The position numbers and the translations under genes are program-made. Below are positions 25,738 through 33,354 of a DNA stretch of 64,000 nt, one piece after another (positions within the stretch are counted from its first letter, which is position 1; every line of letters begins with the position of its first letter). The notes under the pieces are model-generated. The model worked only from the letters and a program-made list of their open reading frames with translations, ran no database searches and was not told the DNA's origin. The stretch is from Lachnospiraceae bacterium UBA7086 (GTDB lineage: Bacteria; Bacillota; Clostridia; Lachnospirales; Lachnospiraceae), in contig DKZA01000039.1 in assembly GCA_002492525.1 (NCBI GenBank), positions 1 to 64,000 on the forward strand, given 5' to 3'.

Positions 25738-27345
25738 TTATGCATAATTGTCCGGCAGATCATTCTCAATCAGTATCACCTTCTGCCTTTCATTGGGAAT
25801 GGCCGCCACCATCCGAAATCCTTCCTGCAGCGAATCCACAACAATCATCCTGGAGGGCGTAAATCCTGCTTCTAAAAGGCCGTCCTGGATTGGTTTTGTC
25901 TGCTCTTTGCCGACTAAGACCGCATAGTCACACTTATCAGCCGCATAAACGCCAACTTCTTTATTTTCATCATATTGCTCATCTCCCAACTCCACCATGC
26001 CCGGCGTCATCAGAATCCTAAGCTCCCGGAACATGGCAAGTGTATCCAAAGCGGCCTTAAATCCGTTCTTGTTGGAATTGTAAGCATCGTCCAGTATAAT
26101 CCTGTCGCCCTGCTTCATAAGCTGCAATCTATGCGGCACACTCTCCAACTGCTTCACCGGATAGATCAGCTTCTCCATGGGAATACCCAGTGTATTTGCC
26201 ACAGCGATGGCTCCTGCGATGTTCTGCACATTATGACTGCCCACCAGTCTTGTGTGGAATTCATATTCCTTTCCCGCAATATCTTTCATCTTAAAGACAG
26301 AACCCTTTGGAGACACAGCAATATCATAGGCTCTGTAAGCCTCGCCTTCCCCATTGATACCATAGCTTACGACTGTTTTGTCAATCTTATGGTTTCTGAT
26401 GTAGTCATTGTCGTAATTTAAAAACACCTTGCCAGATGCCGGCACCGCATCGGCCAACTCAAATTTCGTGGAAATAATATTCTCTATCGTATGAAAACTC
26501 TGCAAATGCTGGGGACCAATGGAAGTAATAATGCCATAATCCGGATGCACCAGGTCGCAGATCTCCTTGATGTCTCCCACTTCTCTTGCTCCCATCTCAC
26601 AGATAAATATTTCATGAAAAGGTTTCATGCTTTCCCGAATCGTCCGTACCACGCCCAGCGTAGTATTATAATTTCCCGGCGTATGCAGTACATTATACTG
26701 TGATGACAAAAGGGTATTAAGATAATATTTTACACTGGTCTTTCCATAGCTTCCCGTCACCCCGATAATCTTCAAATCCGGCATCTGCTTTAAAATCCGC
26801 GCCGCATCATTGATATAGTGCCGGTTAATTCCCTCCTCAACAGGATGATTGATCAGATTGGCAAGCAGTATCATAAACGGCTGTAAGATAAACACTAACA
26901 GCAAAGCCACACTCATATATCTCATGGACGGTTTCCATAGATGTCCGCCTCCGCCCAGAACAGGCCCCCAGACTCCCAGACATATGGCCGCTATTGCAAC
27001 AATCCCATAAAGAATGGCAGTCGTAATCAACATTCTCCGGACACGGGGAGTATACACAAGGGGCTTCTTTGCTTTATGAGGTTTATTGACCAATATGGTC
27101 ATTCCGTTCATCAGACAGGCAGCGATAAGACACCCCTCATTTCCTATGATCACAAGAGGCAGTGCAATCACCCCGTACAAACACTTACCTAATATTCTTC
27201 CTACGTTGGTATGCACCTGCATCCACTCTCTGTATTCCCGTGGTTTATAGGAATCCTGCTGAAACATATGCAGCAGATATAAAACATATAAGACGGCACC
27301 TGTCAGATAAGTTACCAGCCATATTCCAAATAATACAATATACAT
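25738..27345 (-). CDS. Membrane-tethered MurF-like Mur ligase (535 aa)
   Basis: Predicted to add a D-Ala-D-Ala-type dipeptide to the UDP-MurNAc-tripeptide. The C-terminal Mur ligase part has the ATP loop GVTGSYGKTSVK (GKTS at 201-204), GNYNTTLGV, CEMGAREVGDI and DDAYNSNKNGF, all typical of MurF. Unusually, about 170 residues with roughly four membrane helices (near 3-25, 55-85, 105-128 and 141-166) precede it; ordinary MurF is soluble. It is followed after 27 bases by a Ddl-type ligase, which would supply its dipeptide, and preceded by an alpha/beta hydrolase. It may be the main MurF or a specialised second copy. Confidence 0.88.
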   Translation of the reverse strand: MYIVLFGIWLVTYLTGAVLYVLYLLHMFQQDSYKPREYREWMQVHTNVGRILGKCLYGVIALPLVIIGNEGCLIAACLMNGMTILVNKPHKAKKPLVYTPRVRRMLITTAILYGIVAIAAICLGVWGPVLGGGGHLWKPSMRYMSVALLLVFILQPFMILLANLINHPVEEGINRHYINDAARILKQMPDLKIIGVTGSYGKTSVKYYLNTLLSSQYNVLHTPGNYNTTLGVVRTIRESMKPFHEIFICEMGAREVGDIKEICDLVHPDYGIITSIGPQHLQSFHTIENIISTKFELADAVPASGKVFLNYDNDYIRNHKIDKTVVSYGINGEGEAYRAYDIAVSPKGSVFKMKDIAGKEYEFHTRLVGSHNVQNIAGAIAVANTLGIPMEKLIYPVKQLESVPHRLQLMKQGDRIILDDAYNSNKNGFKAALDTLAMFRELRILMTPGMVELGDEQYDENKEVGVYAADKCDYAVLVGKEQTKPIQDGLLEAGFTPSRMIVVDSLQEGFRMVAAIPNERQKVILIENDLPDNYA

Positions 27346-27364
27346 GATGCTTTGTTTTCCTCTC

Positions 27365-28129
27365 TTACATCATAAAAGCTTCCAGCGCTGCGTTCACCTT
27401 TCCCGCCTGTTGGGCAAAAGAGAAGTGCCCGGCTCCCTCACAGACTACCAAGCCCGCATCCGGTATCAATTCCTCCATCTTTCTGGCATCCTCTATGGGT
27501 GTCGCAGTGTCCAGATCACCCCAGATCAGCAAAGTAGGACACGTTACCAGATGTATCAGCGGTTCCAGATCCTCATTGACTACTTTTACAAGGGTTGCGC
27601 GCATAATGGGGGTCGCACTGTTATAATCGGCCGATCCTCTCTTACGCCGCATATCCTCAACCGCATCCGGATAAAGGAAATGCATCACCTTTGTGCTCAT
27701 AAACGCCCGCCCTATCTTATAACACCGCAGACTTACCTTCTGACGAAACGTCTTCTTCGGCAATATTCCCGCGCTGTCAATCAGGACTGCCCTGTCCACT
27801 GTAAAAGGCAGATTTTCTCTGGCGTTCATCTTAAAAAACACTCGTCCTCCAAATGAGTGCACCACAATACTCAGCCGTTTCAGTTCAAAAGATGCAATAA
27901 ACTGCAGGACAAAATCCACGTAATCATCCACACACCAAGGACTCTCCGGTTCCGGTGTCTTTCCAAAGCCAGGCATATCCAGCGCAATCACTCTTCCTAT
28001 ACGCTTCAGCGTATCAATAATTCCCTGATACAAGGTAATATTGGCACCCCAGCCATGCAGCAACAGTACTACATCGCCTTCTCCCTCTTCTATATAGTTC
28101 ACCGGAATATTATTTATCTTTCTAATCAT
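27365..28129 (-). CDS. Alpha/beta hydrolase (254 aa)
   Basis: Cytoplasmic alpha/beta-fold hydrolase. The oxyanion region LLLHGWGAN, nucleophile elbow VVHSFGG (Ser), an Asp in IWGDLDTATP and the catalytic His in GAGHFSF form a complete triad. Substrate unknown. The start at 28129 (MIRKIN) is preferred because GACGGAG lies just upstream; an in-frame ATG at 28147 would add six residues. First gene of a minus-strand unit with the MurF-like and Ddl-type ligases (gaps of 19 and 27 bases), hinting at a role in cell-wall precursor or D-amino-acid metabolism, but that is inference. Confidence 0.88.
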   Translation of the reverse strand: MIRKINNIPVNYIEEGEGDVVLLLHGWGANITLYQGIIDTLKRIGRVIALDMPGFGKTPEPESPWCVDDYVDFVLQFIASFELKRLSIVVHSFGGRVFFKMNARENLPFTVDRAVLIDSAGILPKKTFRQKVSLRCYKIGRAFMSTKVMHFLYPDAVEDMRRKRGSADYNSATPIMRATLVKVVNEDLEPLIHLVTCPTLLIWGDLDTATPIEDARKMEELIPDAGLVVCEGAGHFSFAQQAGKVNAALEAFMM

Positions 28130-28254
28130 ATACACTCCGTCTGCCATAATGTATCACATAGGCATACTCTTACACTCTTATGCCCTATCATATACCTATG
28201 TCCGGCGTTTAGCAAATATGTTTTTGCCCACCACTGTGCAAAAACTGCTCTTTT

Positions 28255-28284
28255 AGTATACTGTATTTTACCCCTTTCTATCAA
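28255..28284 (-). promoter_or_regulatory. Sigma-A promoter for the hydrolase-MurF-Ddl unit
   Basis: On the minus strand TTGATA (28284-28279), an 18-base spacer and TATACT (28260-28255). It lies about 125 bases before the hydrolase start, giving a leader of roughly 120 bases with no recognised riboswitch. Confidence 0.6.
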
Positions 28285-28304
28285 CCACATTTAAACTATG
28301 CCCA

Positions 28305-28406
28305 TTAATTTGTCATATAGTCCTCATAATCCATCTCACTTGCAAATAACATGTACACTCCATTTACATATCCCATATAACCGCTCTCAACTGCATATCC
28401 TTTCAT
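28305..28406 (-). CDS. Small protein of 33 aa, unknown function
   Basis: A 33-codon frame starting ATG AAA GGA with a textbook AAGGAGGAAC ribosome site. The peptide is tyrosine-rich and methionine-rich (GYMGYVNGVYMLFASE, ending in an acidic EDY tail) with no clear membrane helix. Longer in-frame starts up to 28508 run across the putative promoter. A palindrome-like sequence AGTCC...GGACT (28464-28481) and a TTGGAC-like -35 lie upstream. I recall similar short tyrosine-rich proteins in Lachnospiraceae genomes but cannot verify it. The strong ribosome site is the main evidence that it is real. Confidence 0.65.
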   Translation of the reverse strand: MKGYAVESGYMGYVNGVYMLFASEMDYEDYMTN

Positions 28407-28517
28407 ATCCGTTCCTCCTTTTCTCGGTCGAACTTTTGTTCTATAAAAGGATATCACATATAAAGTCCAATATTTCGGACTACAAACTGACAAAACCTTC
28501 TTTTCCAATTTAATCTA

Positions 28518-28544
28518 TTGAAAACCATTCTCCAATGCTATAAT
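28518..28544 (+). promoter_or_regulatory. Promoter of the lipoprotein gene at 28595
   Basis: TTGAAA (28518-28523), a 15-base spacer (16 if ATTGAA is used) and TATAAT (28539-28544) preceded by TGC, an extended -10. About 50 bases before the start codon. Confidence 0.6.
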
Positions 28545-28594
28545 ATGTAAGAACATCAACGTCGCTAAAACAAGCGCAATAAGGAGAATATCAT

Positions 28595-29368
28595 ATGTCA
28601 ATACCTAAAAAAATCTCAAACTATCTGTTGATGATACCAGTCATCTGCGGACTCATTTTTTGCACCGGATGTGGAAATATCAATGAATCTACACAAGATA
28701 TGGAAGAATCTTCTCTGGCAGAATCCGACCTGTCGGCAATGGAAGAACTCCCCCTGGAAGTGCCTGTTTTGGAAACCGAAAACGATATGGCGGAGGAACC
28801 TCTCACCGGCAGACCTTTGACTGCAGAAGAACTGCAGACCTATACCGAATTAATTCAACAGCCCTCTAACTATGGATTCTTATTGTCTGATTGGGACAAG
28901 CCTACCGACATTAACCTCTACGAAGTCTTCTATAACGGCGCAGGCATTTCCCGGGATGGCACGGAGGCAGAAATACAGGCTTATTTAGAGCGAAACGGCC
29001 AGGACGAACTATACACGGACTTTTTTGTAATGGATAAAACTGCCGTGAGCAATCTCCTGCTTGAAAAAATAGGGCTTACTTATGATGAATTTGTAATGAA
29101 AGGCGGCAGAGGAATGGAAGAAATCTATTATGCCGAGACGGACAGCTTCTGCCTGGAGGCAGGAGATACCAATTACCTTATATTTGAATGTACGGACGGA
29201 GTCGCAAATGAAGAAGGTACCATTGTCACACTATACTATGAAGGAGAATACTCCTGGATAGAAAAGGGCGAGGTTCGGATGTGGGCGGACGGAAGTTCTT
29301 TCCGCAGTAATCACATTCTGAAAGGAGATTTCCTGAATACATTGCAATCTGATGCCACAGCACAATGA
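28595..29368 (+). CDS. Lipoprotein of unknown function (257 aa)
   Basis: Signal peptide with lipobox FCTGC (Cys at about residue 26) followed by an acidic linker (about 30-70), so it should be tethered outside the cell. The globular part contains repeated acidic and aromatic strands but no motif I can tie to a family. AAGGAG precedes the ATG and a good promoter lies upstream. It is followed closely by the convergent, truncated LysR gene. Possibly horizontally acquired or lineage-specific, since the whole 28.5-31.2 kb stretch is poorly conserved in type. Confidence 0.8.
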   Translation: MSIPKKISNYLLMIPVICGLIFCTGCGNINESTQDMEESSLAESDLSAMEELPLEVPVLETENDMAEEPLTGRPLTAEELQTYTELIQQPSNYGFLLSDWDKPTDINLYEVFYNGAGISRDGTEAEIQAYLERNGQDELYTDFFVMDKTAVSNLLLEKIGLTYDEFVMKGGRGMEEIYYAETDSFCLEAGDTNYLIFECTDGVANEEGTIVTLYYEGEYSWIEKGEVRMWADGSSFRSNHILKGDFLNTLQSDATAQ

Positions 29369-29376
29369 TAAAAGCA

Positions 29377-30225
29377 CTAAATATAATTCATGCTTTCACT
29401 AAGTTTTTTCATAAATAATTCTGCCGCCGGAGAAAAAACCTGATGTTTTTTCCACACAACAGCCAAACCCGCCTCCACTACAGGATAAAGCGGACGAAAA
29501 CAAAGATCTGGGTTTACGACCGTATTAACCAGATTGTCAACGGTTATCATGTACCCCATTCCCTGTTCAACCATGAGTGCGGCATTATAAACAAGACTGA
29601 ATGTTGCAATAATATTCATTTGTTCCAGTCTTCCATCAAACCATTCCAGAAATGTATTGCCTTCTATTTTTTGAAGCGACTGCCTGGAACATATCAGAGG
29701 CAGTCCTACAAGATCTTCACATGTAACAGACGCTTTTTGTGCAAGGATACTGTCCTTTCGCATAATGACACCCCAAATATCTTTTTGAGGAAGATCCATA
29801 TAGCAATACTTGGTTATATCTGCCGGCTGCATCAAAAGACCAAAATCAAGAAGTCCTTTGTCCAGACGTTCTGTCATTTCGGCCGCATTACCACTATACA
29901 AATGATAATGAATGTTCGGATACTCTCTTTGCAGACTTTTTAAAATATCCACCACGTATTGAAAGATATAAGTCTCTCCTCCGCCAATATAAATATCTCC
30001 ACTGACGGAATCCCCCATGGTATTAAATTCTTCTTCAATCTTATCCATCATGGCAATCACATCTTCCGCACGTTTGCGCAAAATCATGCCTTCCGGAGTC
30101 AGAGAGACACTGTGGCTTTCACGTATAAAAAGTTTCTGTCCCAGTTCCTCCTCTAAATTCTTAATCTGTCTTGACAGGCTTGGCTGCGCAATATGAATAT
30201 GGTTCGCAGCATTGGTAATATTCCC
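29377..30225 (-). pseudogene. 5'-truncated LysR-family regulator
   Basis: The open frame begins directly after a stop codon (30226-30228) inside the helix-turn-helix, reading NITNAANHIHIAQPSLSRQI, then the linker helix and a full LysR substrate-binding domain (about 200 residues). About 16 N-terminal residues that normally precede this point, and any start codon, are missing. The only later ATG (30087) would give a protein without a DNA-binding domain. The truncation point lies about 30 bases from the divergent aldo/keto reductase gene, where a shared promoter region would be expected, so one deletion probably removed both the N-terminus and the spacer. Confidence 0.85.
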
Positions 30226-30256
30226 TTACGCATAAAAAGCTACAGGAGAGTCCGTC

Positions 30257-31241
30257 ATGAAGATACTGAGAAAAATGCCATTACTGCTATCGCTTCTATC
30301 AACCGCACTGTACCTGACTGCCTGCGGCAGTACACAGCAGAATGAAAATAACCTGGAAAGTCAGCAGAAGACAGATCAATCAGAAACAGACCAATTGGAA
30401 ACAGAAAATACCTCCACAACTCAAAGCCGTACCAATTATCCGTTTGAAAAAGGCATGGTACGGTTAAACAGTGGATATGCCTGTTGTCGGCCTTGGCACT
30501 TACGCCTTATCTCATGATAAGTGCATAGTTTCTGTCGCCGCATTACTTGAAAATGGGGGCCGCCTGATTGACACTGCATCCTTTTACGGAACAGAGAAAA
30601 GTGTAGGAGAAGCCATCCGAAACAGCAATATTCCAAGAGAAGAAATCTTTGTGACGACAAAGCTATACCCCAGCCAATTTTCCAATGCAGAAGCAGCCAT
30701 TGAAGAGGCTCTTGAGACACTGGATATAGAATACATTGATTTAATGTTACTGCACCATCCGGGAGCAGGAGACGTGGATGCCTATAAGGCTTTAGAACAG
30801 GCCGTCCATGACGGGGAAATCCACTCTATCGGATTATCCAACTGGTACATCGAGGAACTGGAAACGTTCCTGCCACAGATTACCATTACCCCTGCTGTAA
30901 TTCAGAATGAAATTCACCCTTATTACCAGGAGCAGGATGTGGTACCCTATATTCAAGATCTGGGAATCGTTGTGGAAGGCTGGTTCCCTTTTGGCGGTCG
31001 TGGACATACCGCAGAACTGTTTGGCGATGAAACAATCTCCACAATTGCCCAAACCCACAATGTAACATCGGCACAAGTGATACTTCGTTGGAATCTGCAA
31101 AGAGGTGTTGTTGTCATTCCCGGTTCCAGCAATCCTGAACATATCAAGGAAAATCTGAACATCTTCGGATTTGAGTTGACCGAAGAAGAAATGGAACAAA
31201 TCGCAGAATTGGACAGAGGGGAAAAGCATGAGTGGTATTGA
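30257..31241 (+). pseudogene. Lipoprotein-type aldo/keto reductase, frameshifted between linker and enzyme domain
   Basis: The first frame (30257-30517) encodes a lipoprotein signal with lipobox LTAC (Cys23), a Gln/Glu/Thr linker and the start of a reductase strand, VRLNSGY. It then shifts; the rest of an aldo/keto reductase continues in another frame from about 30471 to 31241. The reductase part has the tetrad (Asp in IDTASFYG, its Tyr, Lys in VTTKL, His in LLHHPG) and the cofactor segment VVIPGSSNPEHI, so only the junction is damaged. Family proteins read LN.G..MP here. The sequence fits loss of five bases from a GATATGATATG-like repeat; a one-base insertion is also possible. Re-initiation at GTG 30471 or ATG 30477 could yield a cytoplasmic enzyme. 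Confidence 0.8.
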
Positions 31242-31865
31242 TTAAATATCCATAACAAACTTTCCCGCCAACTTATAAACCTGCCTGACCTTCTTATCAG
31301 ACAGATCCCACCCTGACAGCTCCTGTCTGATAAGATCCGGATATTTTTTACTGATATCCCGCAGACTGTTTCCTGCAGATTTTCTCACATATTCACTCTC
31401 ATCTTCCTTATGGGATGCCAACAGGGCAATGGCCGTTTCGGGGTGTTCCTTAAAATATTTTCGGCTTGTCCACACACGCAGGCCTTCTGACGCTGCCCGT
31501 CTCACATTCGCATTTTCATCGGCAAACCATGCCTTTATGACCGGAAACGCCTCTTCATAACCAATCTTTGCGCAATAATTATCAAAGGCCATCGCCAGAA
31601 TCTCCTGTACTTTCCAACTTTCATGCTGACTTACCACATCATGAAGAAAACGCAGGGCATCTGGTTTTTCGTCCGCCACATACCCTGCCAGAAACACACC
31701 CACCTCCTGAATCTGAAAATTATCTGATGCATATAACAGCGGATATATCTCATAACACTCTTGTACCGTATGCGTCTTATAATACTTTTTGGCTTCCTCC
31801 TTTACCAGTTTCAGGCTGTCTTTCTCCGGTATCAATTCTTCCAGATATTGTATGTATTCGTTCAT
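31242..31865 (-). CDS. HEAT-repeat protein, AlkD-like DNA alkylation repair family (207 aa)
   Basis: All-helical HEAT-like repeats (for example VQEILAMAFDN, VRRAASEGLRVW, YVRKSAGNSLRDISKKYPDLI) resemble the AlkC/AlkD DNA glycosylase superfamily, which removes alkylated bases. The C-terminal NSLRDISKKYPDLI segment is typical of that family. I cannot confirm catalytic residues by eye, so repair activity is inference. Its stop codon abuts that of the convergent reductase gene, and the start lies 10 bases after the upstream cysteine desulfurase gene, so both are probably cotranscribed. Confidence 0.8.
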   Translation of the reverse strand: MNEYIQYLEELIPEKDSLKLVKEEAKKYYKTHTVQECYEIYPLLYASDNFQIQEVGVFLAGYVADEKPDALRFLHDVVSQHESWKVQEILAMAFDNYCAKIGYEEAFPVIKAWFADENANVRRAASEGLRVWTSRKYFKEHPETAIALLASHKEDESEYVRKSAGNSLRDISKKYPDLIRQELSGWDLSDKKVRQVYKLAGKFVMDI

Positions 31866-31875
31866 ATTCTGCTCC

Positions 31876-33015
31876 TTATCTCATGAATCGCAGTTTCTCC
31901 ACAATTTCGGCCAGCGACTCTACTACTATATCCAGTTCTTCCATGGTGTTTTCCTCACTCAACGTAAACCGAAGCGACCCTCTTGCCAATTCTTCTGGTA
32001 CACCGGCTGCCATCAGCACATGGGAAGGCCCCGGATGCCCGGTGGTACACGCTGAACCGCTGGATGCACAGATACCCTGCATATCCAACATAATCAATGC
32101 CGACTCACCCTGTATCCCTTCAAAGCAAAAACTGACGTGACCCGGCAGGCGCATGGTTCGATGTCCGGTTAATCTGGCACCTGGAATTTCCTCCTCCATA
32201 CGGCGAATCAGATAGTCCCTCATTCTGCTTTCTTCTACAGCCTTCTTGTCCATACTTAACGCTGCCCGCTGCGCCGCAGCGGCAATTCCTACAATTCCCG
32301 GCACATTCTCCGTACCTGCCCGCCGGCCGCGTTCCTGCTGTCCGCCGTGTATCAACGAACCCATTCTTAATTTACTGTTCACATAAAGAAAGCCGATCCC
32401 TTTGGGACCATTAAATTTATGTGCGCTGGCAGAGAGCAGATCAATATGCATTTTCCCCACTTCAATAGGCAGATGCCCGTAAGCCTGCACCGCATCCGTA
32501 TGAAAAAGGATGCCATGTTCGCTTGCAATCTCCCCGATTCTGCCAATCGGCTCTATAGTTCCGATCTCATTATTTGCATACATTACCGAAATCAAAATCG
32601 TATCGGGACGAATGGCCCTCTCTAACTGTTGCGGATCAATCAATCCATCCTCATCCACATCTAAATAAGTAATCTTGGCACCACGCTGTTCCAAATACTT
32701 ACAAGTATGTAAAACAGCGTGATGTTCAATCTTCGAGGTAATAATATGTCTGCCCTTATCCTGACAAAACTCATATACTGCCTTCAGAGCCCAGTTATCC
32801 GACTCAGTACCGCCTGATGTGAAATAAATCTCATTCGCTTGTGCTCCCAACGTCCCGGCAATCGTTTCCCTGGCCTTGATAACAGCCTTCTTGCTTTGAC
32901 TCCCCAGTCCATAGATACTTCCGGCATTACCATAGTATTCGCTAAAATACGGCAGCATTACCTCCACCACCTCGGGAGCAGTCCTGGTAGTCGCTGCGTT
33001 GTCCAGATATATCAT
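31876..33015 (-). CDS. Cysteine desulfurase, NifS/IscS type (379 aa)
   Basis: PLP enzyme that takes sulfur from cysteine for Fe-S cluster assembly or tRNA thiolation. Landmarks are the N-terminal YLDNAATTR, HHAVLHTC, the PLP lysine in SASAHKFNGPKG and the mobile active-site cysteine in SSGSACTTGHPGPSHVL. Length is normal. The start codon overlaps the end of a remnant Rpn frame by ATGA. No scaffold (iscU/nifU) or mnmA gene lies beside it. Which sulfur acceptor it serves cannot be decided here. Confidence 0.93.
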   Translation of the reverse strand: MIYLDNAATTRTAPEVVEVMLPYFSEYYGNAGSIYGLGSQSKKAVIKARETIAGTLGAQANEIYFTSGGTESDNWALKAVYEFCQDKGRHIITSKIEHHAVLHTCKYLEQRGAKITYLDVDEDGLIDPQQLERAIRPDTILISVMYANNEIGTIEPIGRIGEIASEHGILFHTDAVQAYGHLPIEVGKMHIDLLSASAHKFNGPKGIGFLYVNSKLRMGSLIHGGQQERGRRAGTENVPGIVGIAAAAQRAALSMDKKAVEESRMRDYLIRRMEEEIPGARLTGHRTMRLPGHVSFCFEGIQGESALIMLDMQGICASSGSACTTGHPGPSHVLMAAGVPEELARGSLRFTLSEENTMEELDIVVESLAEIVEKLRFMR

Positions 33016-33233
33016 TGCGTATGATTCCTTTCAAAATAAATCCGCTCAATAACAGACAATTCTTCTTCGAGTTCCTCAGAAATTTCCAAAAGTGTTTTCC
33101 CCTTGGAAAGTTTCTTTTGTATCTGTTCTCTAAGCTTTTTTTCTATACCTTGCTCTATTCCAGCCTTACGCCCTTCCTCAAAGGTATTCTTCAAATGTTT
33201 CTTCTCATCATATTCCGTTAAGAGCATATGCAT
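33012..33233 (-). pseudogene. C-terminal fragment of an Rpn-family (PD-(D/E)XK transposase-like) gene
   Basis: The frame MHMLLTEYDEKKH followed by a Lys/Glu-rich tail with EEGRKAGIEQGIEKK matches the C-terminal tail of the Rpn/PD-(D/E)XK family; the nuclease domain is absent and a stop codon lies a short way upstream. AGAGGAG precedes ATG 33233, so the 73-residue fragment may still be translated. Its stop overlaps the cysteine desulfurase start (ATGA), which may now couple the two. Second remnant of this family in the window. Confidence 0.65.
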
Positions 33234-33354
33234 CACCACTCCTCTCTCTGCTGACAAATATCTGAAGAGAATATCATTGCCGACAATATCTTAATAACCG
33301 CACAAATAATATCCGCTGAAATATTTGTGTCTATCTCGTACTCCCATCTTGCCT

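Noticed and set aside
29377..30087. Functional regulator starting at ATG 30087
   Set aside because: The helix-turn-helix is encoded in frame upstream, so this start would give only an effector domain.
30471..31241. Intact cytoplasmic aldo/keto reductase starting at GTG 30471
   Set aside because: The upstream frame encodes a matching lipoprotein signal, linker and first strand, and no ribosome site precedes 30471, so a frameshifted gene is the better reading, though some translation is possible.
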